Of a stretch of 64,000 bases of DNA, positions 46,401 through 57,238 are shown one piece after another. The stretch's first letter is position 1, and the number at the start of each line of letters is the position of its first letter. Position numbers and translations under genes: made by a program. The notes under the pieces were generated by a model. That model was not told the DNA's origin. It searched no databases and worked only from the letters and a program-made list of their open reading frames with translations. This DNA comes from Tuctoria greenei (Eukaryota; Streptophyta; Magnoliopsida; Poales; Poaceae), in NCBI GenBank assembly GCA_036927565.1, contig JAYESD010000012.1:4278001-4342000 (forward strand). The letters run 5' to 3'.

Positions 46401-46580
46401 AAGCACATTGACATTAGGTATCACTTTCTCTGAGATAATGTTGAAAATGGAAACATTGTGCTTCACCATGTAGATACCGAACATCAATTGGATGACATTT
46501 TTACAAAACTTTTGGATTTCACTCGTTTTTGTTTCATTCATAGTGAAATAGGGGTTATGCATCCTCATGGCTTAAATTGA
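43407..46580 (+). pseudogene. pol: Sire-E2 pol: protease, integrase, reverse transcriptase, RNase H
   Basis: Follows the TAG at 43404 in the same frame. Protease (VDSGCSRHMTG), pre-integrase and the whole integrase core are open for 513 residues (43416-44957), including HLDTVGPS, RSDNGTEF and PQQNGVVERKN, so all three catalytic acids are present, unlike Sire-E1. RT (MDVKSAFLNGYI, VYVDDIIFG) and RNase H (STAESEYVAA) follow to 46433. Stops: TAG 44955 (CAA in Sire-E1), TAA 45111 (GAA) and TGA 46431 (AGA). The end is at TTAAATTGA near 46580. Confidence 0.92.
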
Positions 46581-47591
46581 GGGGGAGTTTTTGAAACTTG
46601 GGAAGTCTATGGTTGAATCTGAAATTAAAATAATATGAGCATAGTATTTCATACATATATGACTATGTGATTCCTTTTACATGCTGAAAGTTCTTACTAC
46701 ATTACTCGTGTTATACATTTTGTAGTTTTTGCCATGTCTAGTAATTGGAATAATTACTTACACTAAATCTGGTCATGGTCGAACTTTCTTGCTGTTTTGA
46801 ACTTGTTGCATGCTCACAAATGCTTTTAATCATTAAGAATTAATCAAGTAATCAACTCACATGTTGAGTTTTTTATGAACAAATATAAATTGAGAAAAGA
46901 TCAAGAGAATATGCATGCATCGCACTTCTTCTTTTGAGATGGCTTGTCATTGCACTTAGATATGAACTTGGAAGAAGTTGTGTATGACTAAAACCATGTC
47001 CTTAAGCTTCTGATTGTCAAATGACATAGGCTTGGCTTGGTTGGTTAGAATAAGGCAGATGCGCATATAATCTCTTGCAAATATCATATGATCCAAATTT
47101 ATGCTTTGAAAAATATTAAAATGCAGCAACTAGTGTCATGATTTCAGGTTTTGAAATAGTTAAGTTTGTGAGATCATGACTTGCTTAAATTGAAAATTAC
47201 ATATGATCTCTGGCATGGCTTACACTACTTTATGTATCTCATTGATGTGATAGTGTAAATTACTTGATAGTATGACTTGGATGAGCTTTGTTTTATATGT
47301 ATATGTTATAATATGCTCATAACATTTAAAGTTTCTATTTTACCTTGCTGAATACATTGTCAAAGGGGGAGAGATTAATCACACATTCAAAAAGGGAAAG
47401 ATAATGTGCATGGGGAGAGATGATAAGGGGGGGGGGGGATATGTGAATTTTGAATTTTGAATTTTTGCTTTTCTTCTCATTTTATTTCCGATTTACAAAA
47501 AGGGGAGAACTTGTCTTCAAAACTTTTAATGAGAATAAACCAATGTTCGGATTTTAAATGGTGTTGCCAATGCATTCATCAAGGGGGAGAT
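46581..47591 (+). other. Sire-E2 3' untranslated region with repeated polypurine tracts
   Basis: No gene. Close to the Sire-E1 counterpart. Purine tracts lie at about 47363, 47391, 47411, 47425 (a run of 13 G) and 47500, and the terminal PPT AAGGGGGAGAT (47581-47591) abuts the 3' LTR. Confidence 0.8.
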
Positions 47592-49468
47592 TGTAAGACC
47601 TATATGTGTTGAATACATTGGCTGGTAGTGAATACACTTGCTTTGACGATAAAAGTTTTGAATATCACCAAAACACATTTTTATCAAGGTCCGACTTTAG
47701 CTCCGAGTTATAGCAAGGTCCGACCATAGGTCCGGCTTGTTTTGGGTAGCTCCGGCTATGTTCGAAGCTAGGTCCGACTTCTTGGTAAGGTTCGACTAGC
47801 TTTGGTTAGCTCCGGTGAGCTTTATCATTAGCTACGGCATGTCTTTGTTAGCTCTGGCATGTCTTTAATAGCTCTGGCATATATTTGATAGCTACGGCAT
47901 GCTTTTGCTAAGCTCTGACATACTTTGTCTAGCTCCAGTCTTGAGTTGACTAGCTTTGACTAGTTTTTGGTAAGCTCCGGTGCTAGGATCTACTAGTTTT
48001 GGTAAGCTCCGGCAGGTGCTTCATTGTACTAGTTTTGGTAAGCTCCAGCTCAAGCTCCGGGTTGCTCTGGCAAGGTCCGGAACTTGACCGTAGTGCTTCT
48101 GCTTTTCATTTGCAATGTTTCGTACTTGCTTTACATTGTTGGAAAGATTGCTTAGTATTCATTTGCTAAGTTTTTGGTGCGTTTTGGATGATATGGCTGA
48201 TATCGTTTTGCTATGTTTTGCAACATGCTTATGTGAGGCTCTCACGTAAGGTGTTGTGTTCGGAACTAACTTGAGTCAAGTCGAGGATTTGGGCTTGTAT
48301 GGATTGGTTGTTTATTCATGTGCAGGTGTTGCTTGAGTTCAAGTCATGGCTGGTGACGAGATCCATTGGATTAGTCTCAGGGAGGAGATGAGGTTCCAAC
48401 AACCAAGTTTGGAAGGAACTGTGGTTGAGCTGATCAGGAGGTCGCGCAGGATGATTGAATCAAGGGCGGTGCATATGAAGGTTACTGGACGTCGAAGGAA
48501 GATGTTTGCACGTATGCATGCGGTGCATGACGTGGCAACATGGTTCTGAAGATGGTTTATGGATGGGAAGATCTGGTTGGAAGGATCGGATCGTACCGGT
48601 TGATGACTTTGGCTGCGGCGGAGTCGGTTATGGCTCGGTATGGAAAGTATCAAGTTGGTTATGTTAGGATTTCGTGTGTGTCACGAATTTGAGTTGTTTA
48701 GGAATGTGGGATACGTTCCTAAGGTGTTTGGAAGTCTTAAGATTGCTTCTATCTGCATATAGAAGAATCTTGAGCAGTTATGGAAAGATACGATTAGTGA
48801 TCTGAGTAGGATTGGAGTCCTAGTTGATATTGGGTTGGCCTAAGGGCTGGTTATATAAGCAAGGGAGCCCAGAGCTCATGGCAGAAGACTTTGGGGCTCT
48901 TCCTCTTGTGTTCTATTGAATAAAATTCGTAGTTTGAAGGAACTTTCGTGCCTTGTTTGTCCGACTTGTTCCAGAAAAGTTTTACTCGTCGAGTTTCTGG
49001 ACAGCACTACCTTTTGTTGGTGGTTTTATCATAACTCGAGTTTTACAGATCCAATTGACGTGATTCTTTTTTGGTTGTCTTCACAACTTGATTATCTATC
49101 ATATATCAAAATTTCACGGTCATTGGATTTGTGGTTTATGATCTACATGAGTTTCTTTACAACGTTCCAGAACTGTTTTTTTCTCGGGTAGGGCAGATTG
49201 ACTATTGTTTGATCTATCGATCATAACTTGAGTTTTTCTCGACGGATTTGAGTGCTTCTTTTTTTGTTGTCTTCATGACTTGATTCTCTCTGATATCTAT
49301 CACTTTTGTCATGGTGAAACACGTTTAGATTAGTCTCACACACGATTTCTTTAACAGATCGTTTTTCTGCCGAAAGGGTTTGGGGTTTAATTGTTTCCGC
49401 TGTGTAAGATTTTTAAATCTACCATTCACCCTCCTATGGTAGTTTTTCACGTGCTCTTTGATCCTAAA
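47592..49468 (+). repeat. Sire-E2 3' LTR
   Basis: 1877 bp. TATA box at 48852-48858. The C-loop hairpin at 49419-49442 keeps its CTACCA/TGGTAG stem although the C-tract is eroded to CACCCTCCTA. Confidence 0.92.
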
Positions 49469-49473
49469 ATGTT

Positions 49474-50030
49474 ATTTGACCAAACAAACAATCAATGAGA
49501 AACATATGTCTCAGGACTTTTTGGGCAACCCCTTACTCCTCAAAAATGCTAATTTGCCAATGAATTGGCTAAGCCTTAAAGCGAATAGAAATCCGAAGAA
49601 AATGGGAAGGAAATTATACAAATAAAATGTAAGGCCCATGCTTTGTGAGCTAGAGTATGAAGACTTCTATCTCTTTAAAGCATGTTCCTCTAGGCATTAA
49701 CGCACCTAACATTTTGTTCTTTCCACCACATATGAGTTGAGATATTGCATTTCAAAAAAGTCTCTTTCTCATGAGGTGGGTTCCCCTTTGTGACAATCTA
49801 CCGTATGCAATGCCAAACATTTTATAATGCAAGAAATTACAAGTCTATATGGCAGGCATCATGCAAGGCATAAAATAAATCTATCTTGCCAAATTTGAAC
49901 CTTTCAAAGGCTTCTTCAGGGAGAGCCACTCTCCAAGCCTTGGGAAAACCCAAAAGAACCTCCATTCCAAGCTAACCCTTGCTCACCCCTATCCTTTGAG
50001 AGTAAGGCAAGACCTATATGAAGTGCATTC
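49474..50030 (-). other. Sire-D sequence between pol and the Sire-E2 insertion
   Basis: No ORF that I can support. It is A/T-rich, lies directly downstream of the pol stop and continues past Sire-E2 at 39075. It corresponds to the non-coding spacer between pol and ORF3. Confidence 0.6.
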
Positions 50031-53000
50031 TTACATGACGTTTGTTGCATCTAGCACATTTAACTCACTTCTTAGACTAGAAAAAGTTTTCTCATCAAGT
50101 GGTTTAGTGAAGATATCCGCCAATTGTTCTTCGGACCTAACACCTCGCAATGAGATGTCTCCCTTAGCTTCATGATCCCTCAAGAAATGATGGCGAATAT
50201 CAATGTGCTTAGTGTGGGAGTGTTGAACGGGGTTTTTAGCTATCTTAACCGCACTTTCATTGTCACAAAGGAGAGGCACACAATCAAGTTTAATACCAAA
50301 GTCCAAAAGGGTTTGTTTCATATAAAGAATTTGGGCACAACATGCACCGGCCGCAATATATTACGCTTCCGCCGTGGACAAGACGACGGAATTTTGCTTC
50401 TTGCTAGACCAACATACTAGGGAACGCCCAAGCAAGTGGCACCCACCGGAGGTACTCTTGCGATCCACGCGGCATCCGGCAAAGTCCGAATCCGAGTATC
50501 CCAAGAGGTGGAATTTTGCACCTTTACGGTACCACAAGCCCACACTAGGGGTATGCTTAAGATACCTAAGTATCCTAAAGACCGCCTTCCTATGCGATTC
50601 TTTAGGTGCCGCTTGAAAGCGAGCACACAAGCATACATTAACATGATATCGGGCCTAGATGCGGTAAGATAAAGCAATGAACCAATCATAGAACGGTAGT
50701 TAGATTGGTCAATAGATTTACCGTCCTTATCTGCGTCGAGATGACAATTTGTTGCCATTGGAGTGCTTCTTGAGCTACAATCTCCCATCTCCAATTTCTT
50801 CAAGAGGTCCTTGGTGTACTTCTCTTGATAGACGAAGGTCCCCTATTGAAGTTGCTTGATTTGAAATCCAAGGAAGAAATTGAGCTCTCCAATCATTGAC
50901 ATCTTGAATTCCCTAGACATCATTTTGCCAAACTCATGGCTAAAAGCTTCGTTAGTTGAACCAAAAATAATATCATCAACATAAATTTGACAAATAAACA
51001 AATATCCGTTGATGTCTTTGGTGAAGAGTGTAGTGTCCACCCTCCCGATCTTGAATCCTTGCATGATAAGGAAATCCCGTAGTCGTTCATACCACGCCCT
51101 AGGTGCTTGCTTGAGCCCGTAGAGCGCCTTGTGCAACCTATACACATGATTAGGATTCCTCGGATCTTCAAACCCGGGAGGTTGTTCAACATAAACAAGC
51201 TCGTTAATGTAACCATTAAGAAAGGCACTTTTCACATCCATTTGATAAAGTCTAATATTATGATGTGATGCAAAGGCAAGAAGTATACGGATGGCTTCTA
51301 GCCGGGCGACCGGAGCAAATGTCTCCCCAAAGTCTAGTCCTTCAACTTGCGAGAACCCTTTGGCCACAAGTCTTGCCTTGTTGTGGACCACAACGCCATT
51401 CTCGTCTTGTTTGTTGCGGTACACCCACTTTGTTCTGATGACGTTCTTGTCCTTGGGTCGCTCCTCCAACACCCAAACTTCATTGCTGATGAAGTTGTTG
51501 AGTTCTTCTTGCATGGCCATCACCCAATTTGGGTCTTGGAGTGCTTCCTCAATGTGAGTGGGTTCTACACATGAAACAAACGAGTAGTGCTCACAAAATG
51601 AAGCGAAATGGCGAGAACGTGTACTTACACCCCTTGACGGATTTCCGATGATTTGGTCCATCGGATGCGCCTTGGAGATGCGTCCATGCCTCATAAGTGG
51701 TTGCGAAGCACTTGGCGATGGTGATGCGTGTTGCTCCTCTTGTGGTTGGACTTGATCATGGACTTCTTCTTCTTCTTGATGTTGTTGGGCTTGTGAGTCT
51801 TGAGTCGGCAATGGATCATCCTTCTCTTCTTCGTCAACTTGAGGAGCCATAGAGGTGTTGTTGTTGGAACTTGAAGCTCCCCCTTGATCATGGCTCTCCT
51901 CAACTTCAGGCTTGATGTCTCCAATGGCCATGTTCTTCATGGCTTCTCATAGAGGCTCATCATCTATTTCATCATGACCAAAACTCTCCTCTTGGGAGCC
52001 ATTAGTCTCATCAAACTCAACATCACAACTTTCCTCAACTAAACCGGAGGTTTGGTTGAATACTCGATATGCTTTTGAGTTTGATGCATAACCAAGGAAT
52101 ATACCAACATCACATCTTCTTTCAAACTTACCGAGCCTTTTCTTGCGGTAGATGTAGCACTGGCATCCAAAGACTCAAAAATAGGAGATGTTGGGCTTTC
52201 TCCCAATGAGAAGCTCGTACGGGGTCTTTTGAAGTAGTCGATGTACGTAGACCCTATTTGCGGCATGGCACGCCGTGTTGATTGCTTCGGCCCAAAACTT
52301 CTCCGACGTGTCGTAGTCATCAAGCATTGCTCGTGCAAGAGTGATGAGAGTCTTGTTCTTCCTCTCAATGACACCGTTTTATTGAGGGGTGTATATGGCC
52401 GAAAACTCATGCTTCACGCCTTCACGGTCACACCACTCCCCAATGTTGTAGTTCTTGAATTCGGTGCCGTTGTCACTCCAGACCTTGATGATGGGAAGTT
52501 GAAATTCCCTTTGAGCGCGGTTGGCGAAGGTCTTGAACACTTCCGAAGTTTCACTCTTGTCACCTAGAAATAATGTCCATGCATAGCGAGAGTAGTCATC
52601 AACTATAACAAGACAATAGAGGTGACCGCCAAGGCTTTGATATGTGGACGGTCCGAAGAGGTCCATGTGGAGTAGTTCAAGTGGCTTGTAGGTTGACACC
52701 ATTGTCTTCATCGGGTGGTGTGAAGCAACTTGCTTCCCGGCTTGACAAGCGCTACAAAGCTTGTTCTTCTCAAATGTAACATCCTTCACGCCGGTCACCA
52801 TCCCAAGCTTGAATGACTTCTTGAGTTTGCTCATCCCTATGTGCGCTATGCGTCGGTGCCATAGCCAACCCAAGCTTGTCTTAGTAAAAAGACAAGTGGT
52901 CAAGCTAGCATTCTTGTTGGAGAAATCTACTAGATAGAGGTGTCCATGCCGAAACCCATTGAAGACTATGTCTTGGCTTGTTTCACTACTCACAACAACA

Positions 53001-53295
53001 TCATTTTTGCTAAATGTGCATGTTAGTCCAAGATCACATAGTTGTGCAATAGAAAGTAAATTAAAACTAAGTGACTTAACGTACAAAACATTAGAAATAT
53101 ATAAGTCATTTGAAATAGCAATTTTACCTAACCCAATTACCTTTCCCTTAGAGTTATCACCAAAGGTGACTTGTTCATGATTGTCGAGGTTTTCTATGGT
53201 AGTGAACATACCATCATTGCCGGTCATATGTTGGGTGCACCCGCTATCGAGTACCCAATGCTTTCCTCCGGCTTTGTAGTTCACCTACACACATG
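50031..53295 (-). pseudogene. pol: Sire-D pol: protease, integrase, reverse transcriptase, RNase H
   Basis: Minus strand. Protease (WVLDSGCTQHMTGN), pre-integrase (LWHRRIAHIGMSKL, CSACQAGK) and integrase core (LLHMDLFGPST, WSDNGTEF) are open from 53284 to 52379, ending at TAA where PQQNG is expected (CAA to TAA). A frameshift follows near 52300. RT is open 51940-50843: an acidic/Gln-rich linker, then TKWVYRNKQDENG, MDVKSAFLNGYI and the catalytic IYVDDIIFG. Then come TAG 50843, a frameshift near 50610, RNase H (YSDSDFAGCRVDRKSTSG, STAEA followed by TAA at 50361) and the terminal ADIFTKPLDEKTF to 50031. The pol frame differs from the gag frame and is preceded by TAG-GTG at about 53285-53290. 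Confidence 0.9.
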
Positions 53296-53298
53296 AAT

Positions 53299-55425
53299 TC
53301 AATTTTTAACTTTAGGCACCCAAGCCAACTTAGGTCCTTGTATGTGTGATACAAGTGTCGTTGGGACCCAAAGTTGCTTGGGGAGCTTCCCCTTCATGTC
53401 CTTCATGTATTTGCCGATGAACCTAGCCTTCACCTTGCCATCTACTTTACTTAAGAGATAATAACGATCATTGAAAGTAGATTTGTAATTAATAGGCAAC
53501 TTTGGAGAAGGTCGGTTAGGAAGAGGACACTCCCTTGTGTGGTGACCGGTGACCTCACAATGTTGGCAATAAGAACCAACTTCCTTGATGAAGCTCGTTC
53601 TAAGCTCCAGTGAGGGCACCTTTCCTTTGTTGGGCACCGGGAAGGATCCAAGTCCTCTCTTGTTGAAAGCCTTTGCTTGTTGGAAGAGGATTTCCTTGTG
53701 TTTGACTTCCCCTTTTGAAAGTCTAGCCACACTAGTGCGGAGACTCTCAATTTCTTCCAACAAGTCCTTCTCCCTAGCATTTGCTTTCAAAGGCAAAGAC
53801 TTGTTCAAGGCATTAGTGACATGAGAAGTAATGGATATCCTATCATTAAGAGTTTTTTTCTTTATATTTTTCAACTCTTGATCAAGCACATCATAAGCAA
53901 GGTTAAGTGTTTGATGTTCTTGTATTAACTTGTTGTGCTCTCCCAAGAGTGCTTGGTGTGCTAAGTTAAGCTCATGATTATCTAACTTGATTTTAGCCTT
54001 TTCTTCCTCAATTTGCTTGACATGGGATTTGAGCGTGTCATGCTCTTTGAGTATGCTTTCATACTTGTCAAGCAAATCGAGGTTAGCACTCTCAAGTCTA
54101 GCACGAGTTTCTTCAAGAGCTTTAACCTTACTCTTTTCCCTCTTAATGATAGCATGATATTCATTTATTAAAGAAGTTAAATCATCGGGGGAAAGCTCAT
54201 CATCGCTAGAGTCGTCACATACCTTGGTGTTACCTTTCGCCATGAGGCACATGGGCGGTGGATGAAGAGGTGAGTCATCATTGTTGGCAATGGCGAGGCC
54301 GGCCAAACTTTCTTCTTCTGCTTCACTCTCTTCATCACTTGTTTCTTCGTCGGTGACCCATTCATTTGCCTCACACATGAACACCTTTTGTGGGCCATTT
54401 CTCTTCTTTGGGAAGAGTATTGCCTTCTTTCCCTTGTCATGTTTCCTCTTCCCAAAGGATCTTGGTTTAGGTTTGGCCTCTTCTTCATCATCATCACTTT
54501 CTTCAAGCTTGCGATGCTTGCTCTTGTGGTTCTCTCTTCTTTTGTCCGGTTTTGGACAATCATAGGAGATGTGGCCTTGATCACCACAATTGTAGCAAGT
54601 CTTGTGATCATCTCTTCTTGGTAGAAACGCTTTCTTCTTGGGATCAAGTGTGTATCCCTTCTTAGTAATCTTGGAGTTCAAGCGTGAGAACTTTCTCATC
54701 ATCAATGCAAGCTCATCATCATCATCTTCACTTGATGCTTGCTCTTCTTCACTTGAGCTAGGCTCAACCACCTTCTTCTTCTTGAGGCTTGTTTTCTTGG
54801 TGGAGGCCTTTAGAGCAATTGTTTTTGAAGATGATTGCTCCATCATTCCAAGTACACTCATCTTATGAGCGTGAATTTCTCCAATGAGCTCCGAAACTTC
54901 AATGTGGTCAAGAGACTCCTTTTGAAGCATGGAGTTGATGATGTTGTACTTTGGCTTGGGAAGGAGCATGAGGATCTTGCGGTTTATAAGTCCCTTGCCA
55001 AGAGAAGCAATGTCAAGAGCATTAATTTCTTCAATAAGTACATTCAAGCGAGAGAACATATCATTGACATTTTCATGAGGTAGCATCTTAAATTCATCAT
55101 ATTTTGCTTTAAGCATGTGATATTTAAGTTCCTTGACTCGAGAAGAACCCTCATGAATCTCCATTAAGCAAGCCCAAATTTCACAAGCTTTTTCTTTGCT
55201 AGCAATCCTAGCAAACACATCTTGACTAATACATTCATAGATTGCATTCCTAGCTTTAGCATCCCATTTAATTTGATCACCAACATAGTTGTGTACTCCA
55301 AACCCCACGTGGGTCGCTTCCCATACTTCAGGAGCAATAGCCTCTAGATAAGCGTGCATGCGTGCTTTCCAATAGGCAAAGTTCTTGCCCTCGAAGATAG
55401 GAACCGAACCCCCAACCTTGGCCAT
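53299..55425 (-). CDS. gag: Sire-D gag, intact 708-residue ORF
   Basis: The longest unbroken protein of the window, from ATG 55425 (MAKVGGSVPIFEGKNFAYWKA), 46 bases after the PBS, to TGA 53299. It forms the particle shell and binds genomic RNA. The N-terminal copia gag domain covers about residues 1-210, followed by a Lys/Ser/Glu-rich linker and a CCHC knuckle (CYNCGDQGHISYDC, about 278-292). An acidic segment (EETSDEESEAEEE) and a long coiled coil (about 420-560) come next. A second knuckle (CQHCEVTGHHTREC) is at about 618-634, and the C-terminus is PKLAWVPKVKN. This is the extended Sirevirus gag. It is the only intact gag although pol of the same element is broken, so trans-acting function is possible; expression cannot be judged from sequence. 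Confidence 0.92.
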   Translation of the reverse strand: MAKVGGSVPIFEGKNFAYWKARMHAYLEAIAPEVWEATHVGFGVHNYVGDQIKWDAKARNAIYECISQDVFARIASKEKACEIWACLMEIHEGSSRVKELKYHMLKAKYDEFKMLPHENVNDMFSRLNVLIEEINALDIASLGKGLINRKILMLLPKPKYNIINSMLQKESLDHIEVSELIGEIHAHKMSVLGMMEQSSSKTIALKASTKKTSLKKKKVVEPSSSEEEQASSEDDDDELALMMRKFSRLNSKITKKGYTLDPKKKAFLPRRDDHKTCYNCGDQGHISYDCPKPDKRRENHKSKHRKLEESDDDEEEAKPKPRSFGKRKHDKGKKAILFPKKRNGPQKVFMCEANEWVTDEETSDEESEAEEESLAGLAIANNDDSPLHPPPMCLMAKGNTKVCDDSSDDELSPDDLTSLINEYHAIIKREKSKVKALEETRARLESANLDLLDKYESILKEHDTLKSHVKQIEEEKAKIKLDNHELNLAHQALLGEHNKLIQEHQTLNLAYDVLDQELKNIKKKTLNDRISITSHVTNALNKSLPLKANAREKDLLEEIESLRTSVARLSKGEVKHKEILFQQAKAFNKRGLGSFPVPNKGKVPSLELRTSFIKEVGSYCQHCEVTGHHTRECPLPNRPSPKLPINYKSTFNDRYYLLSKVDGKVKARFIGKYMKDMKGKLPKQLWVPTTLVSHIQGPKLAWVPKVKN

Positions 55426-55470
55426 TTTAGCTCTCTAGCGGTGAAGCTAGAATGATCCTATGAGCAACCT

Positions 55471-55483
55471 TGCTCTGATACCA
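55471..55483 (-). other. Sire-D primer-binding site
   Basis: Element-strand TGGTATCAGAGCA, 12 of 13 to the initiator-Met complement, separated from the LTR end by two bases. Confidence 0.8.
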
Positions 55484-55485
55484 AT

Positions 55486-56874
55486 TGTAAGTATCGAATG
55501 CCCAAGAGGGGGGGTGAATTGGGCTTCTTTTCAAAAATCTAAGCAATAAAACTTAATTCCTAAAAGCCCAATTCCCTACGCAAATGATCTATGCATTGAA
55601 GTAAATAGCAACTTCGTGGTATATAAAATGCATAAATGTAAGGGAGATGAAGAGGATGCAAACTCCCGAGGAGACACGAGGATTTATCCCGTGGTTCGGC
55701 AAGATTGTCAAGATCTTCCTACATCCACGTTGTGGCACCCACCAAAGGGTATAGCCACAACCAAGTCACCGAGACTAGGGATCTTCACTATTCTTCTCCG
55801 TTTGCCAACCTTGGCAAGGTGGAGCTCAAGCCTTGTACAACTTCGATCCTCCGGGCTTCCACAATCCTCTTGGCAAGCTCTGGAAGTCTCTCTCAGTTAC
55901 AAACACCAAGGGACACTCCCTTAAGGCTCTCACTACCCTAGAGATTCCACTCACTAAGAATGGAGGCACACAAGCTCTCTCTCTCTCTTGGTGTGTAAGT
56001 GATCTAAATGATGTAGAAGTGATGGCTCTTTGTCTTGAATGCTTGTGTATGTGTAGATTATGTATGGTGATCAAGACTTATCAATTTGACAAGTTTAGGG
56101 GGTATTTATAGCCAGCCTCCACGAAATAGCCATTGGAAAAGTAGGCTGACAGAACTTTTCTGCGAACACCGGATGATCCGATGTCTCCCCTTTAGTTATC
56201 ATCGGTCAAGTTTACTTTAGCTGACGTCATTGTGTCAGATATGACCGTTGTTAGACCGATGTTGCACTTGTCTTCTCATCGGATGATTCGGTGGCTCTTC
56301 CTTCAGAATTGGCTCAAACTTGATGCTTACTGGAGTGATTGACCGATGTGTATATTTCTGTACATCGGATGATCCGGTGCTACACTTGGTCCAAGGATAT
56401 TGCAAACTATACTGATGGACCGATGTAGCTTAGCCCTTAACATCGGATGATCCGGTGAGTACTTTGTTTTGAGGTCTTCTTCTTCTGCTGAACCAACTCG
56501 ACCGATGTGTTGTTCTCTGGAAACATCGGTTGATCCGGTGAGTTGATTTTGTTTGCTTCGAGTTGTTTCTAAGTGATTCTTTTGAACTTTGCTCGATTGA
56601 CCTCTTAGACATTTGTTGGAAATGTACTTCTGATGGTTGTCAATCATTAAGTGTCATCAATTATGGTTGAATGACTTTGACATAAGAGCTTTTACTTCTT
56701 ATCTTCACAACATTGATTAATCTCATAAATTGATTGTTTAGTAGTCTACAATGACATATGGATTTCATTTGATTGAGTGATATGGGAGACCTTGCATCCA
56801 CAAATTAATTAGTAAAATCCAATGGTTGTCATTAATCACCGAAACCATACCTCATGGGGGCCTAGATGCTTTCA
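55486..56874 (-). repeat. Sire-D 5' LTR
   Basis: 1389 bp. Minus-strand TATA at 56103-56110. CATCGGATGATCCGGTG-type palindromes at 56164-56540 upstream in element orientation; hairpin at 55500-55524. It is about 20 bp shorter than the 3' LTR through small deletions. Confidence 0.92.
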
Positions 56875-56879
56875 ATAGC

Positions 56880-57238
56880 TCCATGAGCAGGTCCTTGCCC
56901 ATTGTTGTTTTGAGGTACTCCATTGTTCTCCTCCTCATCATTGCCATCCCTCTGGTTGCGAGTCCTCACCATCTGAAGAAAAGCAATAGGTAAGAATTAG
57001 AAAACATCCCCAACTATATGCATCAAGGGATATGAAACTAGAAACTAACTAGCCTATGTGGACATGGCAATGCTAAAGCATCCCAAAAATCCTCTATTAA
57101 GCACACAAGCAAACAATATATATAGCAACCAACACACCAACCAAAAAACATCGATTCCTGAGTGCCCCTATGTGCTCTAAAGTGTCCATTCTATCTAGAC
57201 TGCATCCTACAGTCAACCTGTGGCTCTGATACCAATCT
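56880..57238 (-). other. Chromo-B gag start, leader and PBS
   Basis: On the minus strand the gag ATG is at 56972 (MVRTRNQRDGNDEEENNG), and 31 codons are present before the Sire-D insertion. 56973-57222 is an untranslated leader. The PBS is at 57223-57235 (TGGTATCAGAGCC, perfect), three bases from the 5' LTR end. Confidence 0.85.

Larger units (their letters stand above)
39076..49468 (+). mobile_element. Sire-E2: Ty1/copia Sirevirus inserted in Sire-D
   Basis: 10.4-kb element of the same family as Sire-E1. LTRs 39076-40955 and 47592-49468; target duplication ATGTC (39071-39075) and ATGTT (49469-49473), one mismatch; the terminal CTACA of the 3' LTR is CTAAA. PBS, gag (41018), pol and multiplied PPTs are in the same order as Sire-E1. 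It has more disabling changes and more LTR divergence than Sire-E1, so it is probably older. Confidence 0.92.
34326..56874 (-). mobile_element. Sire-D: Ty1/copia Sirevirus with a third ORF, carrying Sire-E2
   Basis: Minus-strand element with LTRs 55486-56874 (5') and 34326-35736 (3'), and a perfect ATAGC target duplication (34321-34325 and 56875-56879) in Chromo-B gag. PBS at 55471-55483, gag 55425-53299 intact, pol to 50031, ORF3 38288-36126, and repeated polypurine tracts 35737-36080. Sire-E2 sits between pol and ORF3. The large two-knuckle gag, pol motifs, multiplied PPTs and LTR termini (TGAAAGCATCTAGGCC...) identify a Sirevirus (Maximus/SIRE lineage, Opie/Ji-like). LTRs differ by several small indels. 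Without Sire-E2 the element is about 12.2 kb. Confidence 0.92.
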
